A stretch of 41,633 bases of DNA, taken from the IMG/VR virus record IMGVR_UViG_3300036401_000599, positions 1 through 41,633 of that record. One strand, 5' to 3'. The DNA comes from a virus. Of the stretch, positions 21,623 to 28,940 are shown piece by piece. How positions within the stretch are numbered: position 1 is the stretch's first letter; every line of letters starts with the position of its first letter. The translations under genes and the position numbers were made by a program. The notes below the pieces were generated by a model. The model was not told where the DNA came from. It did no database searches and saw nothing but the letters and a program-made list of their open reading frames with translations.

Positions 21623-21864
21623 CGACGAAGAACAAAGCGCAGCTCCGGAAGATCAAAAAGTACAACTCTGGCCGGATTGATACTGTGTCCGCACTCATTG
21701 ACCGCCTGGGCAACGCCTATATTGCTCTGGAGCGCGCCGAAGCCCCGCTTGAGCAGGTGAAGGTGCTTCACGGCACGGCGGCGCAACTATTCAGCGGTGG
21801 ACGATTGCTAATCGAGGCGGCCAAGGCGCGCAAGGAGCGGCCGAATAGTCCATTCCTGAAGTGA
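21619..21864 (+). CDS. Small basic helical protein, 81 aa
   Basis: ATG 21619 overlaps the stop of the zinc-ribbon gene. The protein is helical with a basic start (MTTKNKAQLRKIKKYNSGR) and two helices (DTVSALIDRLGNAYIALERA, QVKVLHGTAAQLFSGG). It is the last gene before the convergent integrase. Function unknown. Confidence 0.5.
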   Translation: MTTKNKAQLRKIKKYNSGRIDTVSALIDRLGNAYIALERAEAPLEQVKVLHGTAAQLFSGGRLLIEAAKARKERPNSPFLK

Positions 21865-21877
21865 GCCGACGATGATG

Positions 21878-22939
21878 CTACTTCAACACACGAGTCTTGA
21901 TGGTGCCGCGCGGCACACTGTGCCGGACGTAGTGCTTGCGCAGCATCTTCTCGGACTCGTGGTTGAAGGCGCGGGCGACTTCGCGAATGTCCTGCCCGTC
22001 CTCGATGGCCCACGTGCCGACGGTGTGCCGCATGTCGCCGAGGTGGAGGCGCTCGTCCTCAGGCACGCCCGCAGCGTCGTTGGCAAGTCGCATCAGCTGT
22101 GCGAGTCGGCCGCGGCTCAGCATCCAACCCTGCTCTCGAATGCGTCGCGCGGCGGCGATGTGTTCGGGGCGGTTGAGGCCCGACACGGCCCACTCCTTCC
22201 GCTTGTGGAAGGTGACGAGTACGACCTTGTGCTTGCGCGTGGGGTCCCTCCGAACCTCCCCGCCGCTGGCGAAGCGAATCGCCTCGGACAAATGCCAGCC
22301 CGTCCCCGCCAAGAGCTGCAGTATGTCGACCACGTCCGCGCGGAGGTGCTTGTAGACGGCGAGCGCCGTCTTGAATGGCACGTCGCGGGGTCCGCTCGTC
22401 TCCTTTGCGGACTTCCGTTGGGGCATGCGCACGTCAGGCATCGGGTCTTCATGATGCTTCAGCACGCCGCGCTCTTTGCGCAGCCAGGTGAAGAAGCCCT
22501 TCAGGGCGGTGATGCGCGCGGGCCGGCTCGTCGTCCAGCGGGCGAGGGTGTCTTTCACGGTGATGGAGTTGACGCGGCGCAGGTCCAGATTCTCGAAGGA
22601 CTCGAGCCAGTCCATGAGCAGGTTGGCCGATGTGTGCGCCCACTCATGCGTGTTGCCCCGCTCCTCGAGTTGCCAAGTGCGGTAGTCGAGAATCAGGTCC
22701 ACGGTCATCTTCAGCCGCTCGACGCCACCGGGGACGTAGGCTCCGGGGTCGGCCTCAAACTTCCGCAGCTCGCGCATCGCGGCGTCTTCGGTGTGGCATC
22801 GCGTGCTCACCTTGAAGAGCGCGCCGCGGATGCGTTTCTCAATGACGTAGACGGGTCGCCCCGCCTTCGTCTTCCGGATGAAGCCGCCCAACCAGTGCGG
22901 CCTAGCAGTCTCCACGGCGTCGACTCGGGCTCTTTCCAC
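21878..22939 (-). CDS. int: Tyrosine recombinase integrase with atypical active site
   Basis: The 353-aa protein has an N-terminal SAM-like core-binding region (about 75-170) and a catalytic domain with box 1 LLAGTGWHLSEAIRF, box 2 HLGDMRHTVGTW and the nucleophile region FNHESEKMLRKHYVRH (Tyr337). Usual integrases read TG-x-R and H-x-x-R; here position 216 is His and position 301 is Gly, while Arg304, His327 and Tyr337 are kept. GTG 22939 has AGGAGA upstream. The tRNA-Sec-like attP lies directly beside its start. Confidence 0.9.
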   Translation of the reverse strand: MERARVDAVETARPHWLGGFIRKTKAGRPVYVIEKRIRGALFKVSTRCHTEDAAMRELRKFEADPGAYVPGGVERLKMTVDLILDYRTWQLEERGNTHEWAHTSANLLMDWLESFENLDLRRVNSITVKDTLARWTTSRPARITALKGFFTWLRKERGVLKHHEDPMPDVRMPQRKSAKETSGPRDVPFKTALAVYKHLRADVVDILQLLAGTGWHLSEAIRFASGGEVRRDPTRKHKVVLVTFHKRKEWAVSGLNRPEHIAAARRIREQGWMLSRGRLAQLMRLANDAAGVPEDERLHLGDMRHTVGTWAIEDGQDIREVARAFNHESEKMLRKHYVRHSVPRGTIKTRVLK

Positions 22940-22953
22940 GGCGAGGTTCTCCT

Positions 22954-23331
22954 ATGACGGACGTTACATTGCACGGGCCTTCAAAACCCGTGTCACCCTT
23001 CGCGAGAAGGGTGGGGAGGGTTCGATTCCCTTGCCCTACCGAGGAAGAGCCGCGACAGCAAGCGACGTCAGAAGACAGTAGCGGTCAACGCCGAGTCGCC
23101 ACGCCGAAGGGTCGTGCGGCCCGTCGCTACTCGCTGAAGCTTGCGCTCGCCGACGTTCGCCGGGCGATGGGCTCCAGCAGCAAAGCCGACATCCGCTACG
23201 GGCGCAACCCCGACGTCGTGCGCTTCATCGAGACCGCGAAGGCGGCGCTGCGGTGCGCCGAGCACGCGCTTCGGATGGCGACTCTGCGCGCGCTCGACAA
23301 GACGGGCCGATCCAGGGCGAGGGCGGCATGA
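22954..23331 (+). CDS. Protein spanning attP, 125 aa, start uncertain
   Basis: From ATG 22954 the frame reads straight through the tRNA-like attP into a clearly helical C-terminus (YSLKLALADVRRAMGSSSKA, DVVRFIETAKAALRCAEHAL). The N-terminal 30 residues are therefore tRNA-derived, and integration would cut the gene. The real start is more likely near 23100-23170 (ATG 23167 is one choice). The stop overlaps the next ATG (ATGA). Function unknown. Confidence 0.45.
   Translation: MTDVTLHGPSKPVSPFARRVGRVRFPCPTEEEPRQQATSEDSSGQRRVATPKGRAARRYSLKLALADVRRAMGSSSKADIRYGRNPDVVRFIETAKAALRCAEHALRMATLRALDKTGRSRARAA
22972..23041 (+). other. attP: 3' part of a selenocysteine tRNA (selC) gene
   Basis: The segment contains the anticodon arm with loop CTTCAAA (anticodon TCA, 22981-22983), a long variable arm (CACCCTT/AAGGGTG), the T arm (GAGGG-TTCGATT-CCCTT), an 8-nt acceptor strand GCCCTACC and discriminator G. 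A TCA anticodon, long extra arm, 8-bp acceptor half and G73 are together the mark of tRNA-Sec. The matching 5' half (GGTAGGGC plus D arm) is absent upstream, so this is not a tRNA gene but the part restored by integration. It sits next to int. Confidence 0.82.
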
Positions 23332-23540
23332 AACCCTGGCACAACTGCCCGAGGTGTCCGCACTGCGGCTCGGCGACAGGCCTCCCCCGCTCCAAGGCCG
23401 ACTGGAACCATCGCGCGAACGACGGTGACAGGCTTGTGTGTCCGGCGTGCGGCAAGGGCTGGGTGGGCACCCTTGCAGAGGTGACGCAGGCCACGGCCGC
23501 GCAGCTCGCGTGGGAAGCGCACGAGCGGGGTGAACTGTGA
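23328..23540 (+). CDS. Zinc-ribbon protein, 70 aa
   Basis: The protein MKPWHNCPRCPHCGSATGLP contains two close Cys pairs, and VCPACGKGW gives another; it is a compact zinc ribbon followed by a helix. ATG 23328 and the stop both overlap neighbours (ATGA, GTGA). Function unknown; DNA-associated by context. Confidence 0.58.
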   Translation: MKPWHNCPRCPHCGSATGLPRSKADWNHRANDGDRLVCPACGKGWVGTLAEVTQATAAQLAWEAHERGEL

Positions 23541-23842
23541 CCGAGTCCGTCCCGCCGTTGCCGCCCATCAGGCCCACATTCACGAACCTCATCACCGAGG
23601 TGGCCATCGACGTCAGGCTGACGAAACTCACGACTCGGCGGGTACTCGAGACATTCTTCGCGCAGCTCGCAGAGGCGACCTGGGCGACTGGCCGCGTGTA
23701 CGTGCCTGGCCTGGGTCTGTTCGCCGTACGGAGCCGCCGGCGGCGTCGCATCACCAACCCACAGACGAACCGCCCGTTGATGCTGCCGGGTCACCGGGCG
23801 GTCTACGCGCGCGTCGCGAAGAGCTGGAGGCGCCAGCCGTGA
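23537..23842 (+). CDS. HU/IHF-family DNA-binding protein, 101 aa
   Basis: The sequence LTKLTTRRVLETFFAQLAEA followed by GRVYVPGLGLFAVRSRRRRR and ITNPQTNRPLMLPGHRAVYA matches the HU fold: a helical body, the PGLGxF turn and a beta-arm with an NPQT-type tip. It should bend DNA, fitting a role in replication initiation or in integration/excision beside attP. GTG 23537 overlaps the preceding stop. Confidence 0.75.
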   Translation: MTESVPPLPPIRPTFTNLITEVAIDVRLTKLTTRRVLETFFAQLAEATWATGRVYVPGLGLFAVRSRRRRRITNPQTNRPLMLPGHRAVYARVAKSWRRQP

Positions 23843-23899
23843 GCTCCACCACTCTCGACGTCATGAGGTTCAACGCGCAGTGAGCCCCGGAGGGGGAAC

Positions 23900-24736
23900 G
23901 TGAGCCATATTGCATTTGAGTTGGACGCCCTGCCGTTGGTGCCGAAGGTGGCTCGGAGCGCCGGCATTCAGGAGGCGGTCGTTGGATGGGGTCTCACGCA
24001 GATGTGGGAGTGGTGCTGGCGCGAGAAGACAGACAAGGTCACCACCAACCACCTGCGCGGCTTCTTCGGCTCCGAGCTCGGAGCCATTCTCGTCGACTTC
24101 GGCTTCCTTGAGGCCATCGGCTCAAGCGTCTGGCGGGTGCGTGGCGCACAGCGTTATCTGCGCATCCAAGAGGGTCGCGAGAGGGGCGGGAAAGCGGCCG
24201 CTGCGGCCGGAAACCTGAAGCGCGGCCGCGCTGCTCCTGCTGGTCCGAATGCTGGGGCATCTCTCCAGCTGCCTTCCAGCACCTCTCCAGCACCTCTCCA
24301 GCTCGACTCCAGGCTTTCAGCGACTAGCGACGAGCGACTAGCGACTAGCGACAAGCGAAATACAGGGCCCGCGCCAAAACCGCGGGCGGTTAACCCTCGA
24401 CTTGGACCGCTCATTGGACGGCTCAAGAAAAGCTACCACGACCTCGTAGGCAAGCCGCTCGACCCGACGGACCAAGACGTCGCCGCGCTGAAAACGCTGC
24501 TCGGAAGGGGCGATGACGACGAGATCGACCGGCGCTGGCGCAAGGGCCTGTCCGCCAGTCAGTTCGAGACGAAGTGTGCAACGTTTCTAAAGCTGCTGCA
24601 GGTCTGGCCGGAACTCGCCATCGAACGCGCGGCATCGACGGGTCCGCCCAGGGGCGCGGCCACCGCCGCTGACACCGACTGGAGCAACTACCGCGAGGGC
24701 GACACCGCGCGCGAACTCTTTGGAGAAAAGCCATGA
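23900..24736 (+). CDS. Replication initiator with embedded iterons, 278 aa
   Basis: GTG 23900 follows GGAGGGGG. The N-terminal 95 residues look like a phage replisome-organiser winged helix (AGIQEAVVGWGLTQMWEWC, VTTNHLRGFFGSELGAIL, GFLEAIGSSVWRVRG). A low-complexity linker encoded by tandem DNA repeats follows, then a C-terminal helical domain (LKKSYHDLVGKPLDPTDQDV) that probably contacts the helicase loader encoded next. The layout copies lambda O, where the origin iterons lie inside the initiator gene. Confidence 0.68.
   Translation: MSHIAFELDALPLVPKVARSAGIQEAVVGWGLTQMWEWCWREKTDKVTTNHLRGFFGSELGAILVDFGFLEAIGSSVWRVRGAQRYLRIQEGRERGGKAAAAAGNLKRGRAAPAGPNAGASLQLPSSTSPAPLQLDSRLSATSDERLATSDKRNTGPAPKPRAVNPRLGPLIGRLKKSYHDLVGKPLDPTDQDVAALKTLLGRGDDDEIDRRWRKGLSASQFETKCATFLKLLQVWPELAIERAASTGPPRGAATAADTDWSNYREGDTARELFGEKP
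24261..24315 (+). repeat. Five 11-bp iterons (origin block 1)
   Basis: Five direct 11-mers follow one another without gaps: CTCTCCAGCTG, CCTTCCAGCAC, CTCTCCAGCAC, CTCTCCAGCTC and GACTCCAGGCT. The core CTCCAGC is kept in most copies. They lie inside the initiator gene and probably are its binding sites. Confidence 0.65.
24319..24360 (+). repeat. Six 7-bp iterons (origin block 2)
   Basis: Six gapless heptamers: AGCGACT, AGCGACG, AGCGACT, AGCGACT, AGCGACA, AGCGAAA. They begin 3 bp after the 11-bp repeats and are followed by an A-rich spot and a GC-rich inverted segment (CCGCG...CGCGG, about 24372-24390). The combination of two iteron types in the initiator gene is the expected form of a theta origin. 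Confidence 0.65.
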
Positions 24737-25440
24737 GCCTGCCACCGCACCTGATTGAGAAGATTCGCCGCATTGCCGAGAAGTCCGAGATGGCGGCGGC
24801 GGGCGGCCCATACAAGCCGGAGCCCACAGTAGACCCCGGCACCGCGATGACGAAGGTGCGCCGGGCCGGCGCCCCGGTCGGCTTGCTACAGTCAGTTCGG
24901 GCACTCGTGATGAAAACGCTCAGGCCGTCGCGAGCTGCTGAGGCAGCGGCCTCGTGGTGGGACGGCATGCGAGGCGAGCGGTCGATGCTGGCGCTGATGG
25001 GACCGACGGGGCTCGGCAAGAGCACCGCGGCGGCATGGGCGGCATACCTCGCCGCGCGCGAGTACCCATGGAATTCCCGCGCTGGCGGTGGCTCAAGCTG
25101 GGAGCCGATTGTCTGGCTCAACGCCGAGGACGTCGCGCTGCTGCAAGGCTGGTTCAATGACGGCAAGCGCCAATACGAGGAGTGTTCGCGCGCATGGTTG
25201 CTTGTCATCGACGACGCGGGACATGAGGCGTCAAGGCCAGCCATCGCGGCGCTGACAGATTTGCTGCAGCGGCGAATGGACGGACGCAAGGCGACGGTGT
25301 TGTCCACCAACCTTCGCGGCGCCGGCTTCGCGACCCGTTACGGGGCACCAGTCGTCGATCGCATGAAGGTCGGCGCATTCATCCCGGAGCTTGGACAGTA
25401 CGAATCGCTGCGTGGGCGCGAGCCGGGGGAGGACGGGTGA
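24733..25440 (+). CDS. DnaC-like helicase loader/AAA+ ATPase
   Basis: The 235-aa protein has Walker A GPTGLGKST (residues 90-98), Walker B LLVIDDAG (Asp160/161) and sensor-like VLSTNLRG, as in DnaC/IstB AAA+ loaders, which place the host replicative helicase on phage origins. It directly follows the initiator with an ATGA overlap. No phage helicase of the DnaB type is seen, so the host DnaB is probably used. Confidence 0.85.
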   Translation: MSLPPHLIEKIRRIAEKSEMAAAGGPYKPEPTVDPGTAMTKVRRAGAPVGLLQSVRALVMKTLRPSRAAEAAASWWDGMRGERSMLALMGPTGLGKSTAAAWAAYLAAREYPWNSRAGGGSSWEPIVWLNAEDVALLQGWFNDGKRQYEECSRAWLLVIDDAGHEASRPAIAALTDLLQRRMDGRKATVLSTNLRGAGFATRYGAPVVDRMKVGAFIPELGQYESLRGREPGEDG

Positions 25441-25661
25441 CCATGGCCAAGAGCGATGCGGTGAACCACCCGGCGCACTACCACCCGGGGACGTACGAGG
25501 CGATCAACGTCATCGAGGCGTGGGGACTCGGCCTTCACCTCGGCAACGCCGTGAAGTACATCTCGCGGGCCGGCCGCAAGGGCGACGTGCTTGAGGACCT
25601 CAAGAAGGCGCGCTGGTACCTCGACCGGCTCATTAAGCAGCTTGAGCAGGTGCAGACGTGA
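25437..25661 (+). CDS. DUF3310 protein, 74 aa
   Basis: The sequence SDAVNHPAHYHPGTYEAINV, then EAWGLGLHLGNAVKYISRAG and DLKKARWYLDRLI match the DUF3310 family of small phage proteins, sometimes annotated as nucleotide-kinase-related although the function is unsettled. GTG 25437 overlaps the loader stop (GTGA); ATG 25443 is an alternative. Confidence 0.83.
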   Translation: MTMAKSDAVNHPAHYHPGTYEAINVIEAWGLGLHLGNAVKYISRAGRKGDVLEDLKKARWYLDRLIKQLEQVQT

Positions 25662-25975
25662 AGCGCTCCCGCTCGTTCCTGCGGTACCGCCGCGGCTCGC
25701 GCGATGCGAACCACGTCGCCATTCGCGACGGCCTGCGCAATCTCGGACACGAGGTCATCGACCTGGCCCCAGTCGGAGATGGCGTGGCAGACCTCGAGGT
25801 ATTCCGGTTCCTCGGCGCCGGCATCTGGAGCCTGAAGCCGACGTTCCTCGAGCTCAAGGTCGGCAAGGGGAAGTTGCGCGAGTCGCAACTGGCATGGCGG
25901 GAGCGCGCGGCTTCGCGCGGGATTCGGGTGCGCACCGTCACAACGCTGGCCGAGGCGCTGGAGGCGCTACTGTGA
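25658..25975 (+). CDS. VRR-NUC-like endonuclease, 105 aa
   Basis: The short protein has the VRR-NUC (PD-(D/E)XK) core: Asp in VADLEVFRFLG, then FLELKVGKGKLRESQLAW with the ExK motif and the family Gln, and a C-terminal helix (LAEALEALL). Such enzymes resolve branched DNA or nick at packaging/recombination steps. ATG 25658 overlaps the previous stop. Confidence 0.7.
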   Translation: MKRSRSFLRYRRGSRDANHVAIRDGLRNLGHEVIDLAPVGDGVADLEVFRFLGAGIWSLKPTFLELKVGKGKLRESQLAWRERAASRGIRVRTVTTLAEALEALL

Positions 25976-26310
25976 CTCGCCCCGAGCTCCTCGACGCCAT
26001 CCGCCGCGCCGCGGACCAGCCCCTCGAGGGATTTCCGCGCCGCCGAAAGGGCATGGACGTCGAGACGGCCGAGCGGATTCTGGCGGTGGTGCTGGACGCC
26101 ATCGCGCCGCCCATCATCAAGCGCGTGGAGCGGGACTGGAGCGGCAACGACGTCGCAGACATGCTCCGGGAGTGGCGCCAGACGCACGACGTTGCCACAG
26201 GACGCGCGAACGGCTCGCATGTGGTGCCGCGGGCCACCTTGCGCACGAAAGGCCTCACCGGCCACGATTATGGCTGCATGTGCGCCGACTGCACTGGAGT
26301 CCTGCTTTGA
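25972..26310 (+). CDS. Unknown early protein, 112 aa
   Basis: GTG 25972 overlaps the nuclease stop. The N-terminal helices (RPELLDAIRRAADQP, ETAERILAVVLDAIAPPI) are followed by an Asp/Trp-rich middle and a C-terminal Cys pair (GCMCADCTG). No domain recognised. Confidence 0.5.
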   Translation: MTRPELLDAIRRAADQPLEGFPRRRKGMDVETAERILAVVLDAIAPPIIKRVERDWSGNDVADMLREWRQTHDVATGRANGSHVVPRATLRTKGLTGHDYGCMCADCTGVLL

Positions 26311-26573
26311 GCCGCGGCGTCGACGGGGAGCGCTCCGAGGACTGGGAGCTGCGGCGCGTCGAGCGGGCGAAGTGCGTGCTGCGCCAACTCCAGGCCGTGC
26401 TGACGTACACGTACGAGCGCGTGCACGTAGCGGAGCAGGCCCGTCGGCTGTCGATGTCAAGGGACCGGGTACGATGGATGCAGCGGGTGCTCGGCCTACG
26501 CAGTGGCCGCATTAAGTCGGGCTGGCTGTCGACGGCTGTCGGCGCCTCGAGCCGGGGCATGGAGGCGGCATGA
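26307..26573 (+). CDS. Small helix-turn-helix protein, 88 aa
   Basis: TTG 26307 overlaps the previous stop (TTGA), and its own stop overlaps the terminase small-subunit start (ATGA). The stretch VHVAEQARRLSMSRDRVRWM followed by QRVLGLRSGRIKSGW is helix-turn-helix-like. A small HTH gene just before the terminase is a common place for late-gene activators; it is a candidate reader of the 17-bp element. Confidence 0.5.
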   Translation: MSRGVDGERSEDWELRRVERAKCVLRQLQAVLTYTYERVHVAEQARRLSMSRDRVRWMQRVLGLRSGRIKSGWLSTAVGASSRGMEAA

Positions 26574-26923
26574 AGGCCCCACAGAAACCTCAGATCAGGC
26601 GCCGCAAGAACGGGACGTTCCCAAAGGGCACGTCGGGCAACCCGGGCGGTCGACCCAAGGAAGAGAAGGAAATTATCGAGGCCCTGCGCCGCCGCGGCGA
26701 CGAGCTTGTAGCTGCGCTGTTCCGCGCCGCGTTGCGGAAGAAGCCGGACGTGCGCGCCATCACGGAGGCCTTCAACCGCGCCTACGGCAAGGCCCGACAA
26801 CTGGTTGAGCTGAGCGGCAAGGACGGCGGGCCCCTCGAAATCGACTACTCGAAGCTCTCCGTCGAGCAGCTCGAGGAACTGAGGTCGATTCTCGAAGATG
26901 CTGCCGCGCCTACGACTCACTGA
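26570..26923 (+). CDS. Terminase small subunit-like (DUF5681-type), 117 aa
   Basis: The protein starts basic and has the signature FPKGTSGNPGGRPKEEKE of the DUF5681 family, often found just before TerL, then a helical region (LRRRGDELVAALFRAALRKK) that may form the oligomer. It overlaps the large-subunit start at 26898 by 26 bp. The DNA-binding/packaging role is inferred from this pairing. Confidence 0.7.
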   Translation: MKAPQKPQIRRRKNGTFPKGTSGNPGGRPKEEKEIIEALRRRGDELVAALFRAALRKKPDVRAITEAFNRAYGKARQLVELSGKDGGPLEIDYSKLSVEQLEELRSILEDAAAPTTH

Positions 26924-28244
26924 CGTCGAGCGCGAGCTCGCTCGGCGCAGCCTGCTGGCCTTCGTCCCCTGGGCGACGCCGGCGTACGGCCAGCCGAAAC
27001 ACCTGCGCGCCGTCGTCGAGCCTTTCGAGCGCGCGGTGAGAGGCGAGGCGCTGCGCATGTGCTTCTGCGCGCCGCCGCAACACGGCAAGTCCGACACCCT
27101 GTCGCACGGCGTCGCATGGGGGCTCTGGCAGGACCCAGCGCTGCGCTTCGGCTACGCGACGTATGGCGACGAGCTCGTGCGCGACAAGTCGAAGCTGGCC
27201 CGCCGCATCGTCGTCGACAGGCTGGGCATGCCGCTCGAGTCCGACAGGTTGGACCAGTGGGACACGCGCGAGGGCGGCGGTTTCATCGGCACGTCGGTGC
27301 GCGGCGCATTGACGGGCAAGCGCGTCAACATCGCCATCGTCGATGACCCGTACAAGAACCGGCCGGAGGCCGAGAGCCCGACGACGCGCCGCACGGTGCG
27401 CGACTTCATGAACGACGTCGTCGAGACGCGCCTCACCCCTAACGGCTCGTGCTTCGTCTTCATGGCGCGGTGGCATCCGGAGGACCTCATCGCCGAGTTG
27501 GTGCGCGACGGCTGGAGCTTTGTCCGCCTGGCTGCCCTCGATGACGAGACGGGCCTGCCGCTCTGGCCGGAGCGCTGGACGCGCGAGGCGCTCGAGGAGA
27601 AGCGCTCCCGCGTCGGTGACTTCACCTGGGAATCGCTGTACCAGGGCCGCCCACGCCCGCGTGGCGCCGTCGTCTTCGGCCCGCCCACGACATATACGGA
27701 GCTGCCGAAGGTGTACCGCAGCGCCGGAGGCCTCGACTTGTCGTACGCCGCGAAGTCGTCGGCGCACTGGAGCATCGCCGTGCGACTGCTGGTCGCCGGC
27801 GGCAAACTCTACGTGGCCGACGTGCTCCGGCGAAAGGTGGCGGTGCCGCAGTTCCGACTGGAGCTACACGCCATTCACAGCCACGCGCCAGCGACGCGCT
27901 GGCGCTGGTACACGTCATCGACAGAGGTGGGCCTCGGGCAGATGTTCAACGAGCCGCCGCACGCGGTGCCGGTAGTGCCGGTGCTGGCCCGGGCCGACAA
28001 GCTGACGCGGGCCCTGCCTTGCGCGGCCGCGTGGAACCGCGGCGACGTGCTGGTGCCGCAGGCGGCGCCCTGGCTCGATGAATTCCTCGCGGTGGTGACC
28101 AACTTCACGGGCACGGGCGGCGAGGACGACGACGTCGACGCGTTGGTGGGTGCGTACGACGAGGCGACAATGGGCAACGGCCGCGTCAGTAGCGAGCCGG
28201 CCGAGCCGACGAGGCTGGGCGCGTGGCACGCAACTGAGCTCTGA
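26898..28244 (+). CDS. terL: Terminase large subunit
   Basis: The 448-aa protein has the ATPase Walker A CAPPQHGKSD (58-66), Walker B IVDDPY (Asp149/150) and coupling-motif region, then the RNase H-like nuclease with GGLDLSYAAKSSAHWSIAVR and a C-terminal acidic site (EDDDVDALVGAYDEA). It is the packaging motor. The frame is complete and ends 4 nt before the control element at 28245-28261. Confidence 0.9.
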   Translation: MLPRLRLTDVERELARRSLLAFVPWATPAYGQPKHLRAVVEPFERAVRGEALRMCFCAPPQHGKSDTLSHGVAWGLWQDPALRFGYATYGDELVRDKSKLARRIVVDRLGMPLESDRLDQWDTREGGGFIGTSVRGALTGKRVNIAIVDDPYKNRPEAESPTTRRTVRDFMNDVVETRLTPNGSCFVFMARWHPEDLIAELVRDGWSFVRLAALDDETGLPLWPERWTREALEEKRSRVGDFTWESLYQGRPRPRGAVVFGPPTTYTELPKVYRSAGGLDLSYAAKSSAHWSIAVRLLVAGGKLYVADVLRRKVAVPQFRLELHAIHSHAPATRWRWYTSSTEVGLGQMFNEPPHAVPVVPVLARADKLTRALPCAAAWNRGDVLVPQAAPWLDEFLAVVTNFTGTGGEDDDVDALVGAYDEATMGNGRVSSEPAEPTRLGAWHATEL

Positions 28245-28261
28245 GTGTTGATGCTTCGCCG
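28245..28261 (+). promoter_or_regulatory. Late control element, copy 2 (17-bp motif)
   Basis: GTGTTGATGCTTCGCCG starts directly after the terL stop and ends 23 nt before GTG 28285. It is identical to the copies at 635 and 39480. It would start the tail-gene unit. Confidence 0.7.
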
Positions 28262-28284
28262 CTCGGGGCCGAAGTCTTGGCCAC

Positions 28285-28392
28285 GTGAGCGCACACGCCA
28301 AGCTGGCCGCCACCGTGCTTGCTGCCCTCGGCCTCAGCGCCCTGGGCACGTGGCTTAACCTGCTCTGGCTGCGCTGGGCGGTGACGCCGTGA
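28285..28392 (+). CDS. Membrane mini-protein, 35 aa
   Basis: The peptide MSAHAKLAATVLAALGLSAL then GTWLNLLWLRWAVTP is a single hydrophobic helix. GTG 28285 lies 23 nt after the 17-bp element and has no Shine-Dalgarno. Its stop overlaps the next gene's GTG. It leads the tail unit; its role is unknown, and it may matter mainly for translational coupling. Confidence 0.5.
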   Translation: MSAHAKLAATVLAALGLSALGTWLNLLWLRWAVTP

Positions 28393-28940
28393 GCGTCGCC
28401 GGCTTCGAGGTGAAGTATCTCGTCCGCGGCCAGGAGGACGAGCTCGCCTTCCAGAAGCTGGCGGTGGCCTTCGAGCGCGCCGGCGACGAGTTGGCTGACT
28501 TCGGCAAGTATGTTTTCCCGCTGTTGGGGCCAGCCTTCGAGGCAGCGCTCGGCGCGCAATTCGCCCAGGAGGGCGGCGGGCCCAACCGCGGTAGTTGGGC
28601 GGCGCTGACGCCGGCCTACGAGGCCTGGAAGTCGCAGCACTACCCGGGACAACCGGTGCTGGTGCGCACCGGAGCGCTCAAGGAAGCGCTGACGAGCTCG
28701 GGCAGCGCGCACGCCGCGCGCGACTACTCGGCGAGCATGTTCAATTTCGGCACGCAGGGGCTGCAGTACGCCAGCTACCACCAGACCGGCACGCGCCGGA
28801 TGGTGGACCGGCCGCCCTTCGACTTCGCGTCGGAGTTCGAGCGCGAGCTCGCGCGGCTCGCCTACCAGGGCGCCCGCGAGGCGATGCAGTCGGCCGAGCT
28901 CGACAAGTACGTCGACATTCCGGCGGAGGCGGACAGCTGA
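28389..28940 (+). CDS. Tail completion/virion morphogenesis protein (Mu gpG/gpS-like)
   Basis: The 183-aa protein follows the tail-completion pattern: LGAQFAQEGGGPNRGSWAAL, then PVLVRTGALKEALTSSG, and SYHQTGTRRMVDRPPFDF near the end (the family's YGxxH/ xR.F- type motif). In Mu and P2 these proteins close the head or tail at the neck. GTG 28389 overlaps the mini-protein stop. Confidence 0.75.
   Translation: MSVAGFEVKYLVRGQEDELAFQKLAVAFERAGDELADFGKYVFPLLGPAFEAALGAQFAQEGGGPNRGSWAALTPAYEAWKSQHYPGQPVLVRTGALKEALTSSGSAHAARDYSASMFNFGTQGLQYASYHQTGTRRMVDRPPFDFASEFERELARLAYQGAREAMQSAELDKYVDIPAEADS

Noticed and set aside
22972-23041. Functional tRNA-Sec gene
   Set aside because: The 5' acceptor strand and D arm are missing, so it cannot fold as a full tRNA.
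23839-23883. 14-codon frame between the HU-like and initiator genes
   Set aside because: It overlaps the previous stop but is too short to support as a gene.
24261-24360. CRISPR array
   Set aside because: Repeat units are 7 and 11 bp and gapless, with no spacers; they fit origin iterons.
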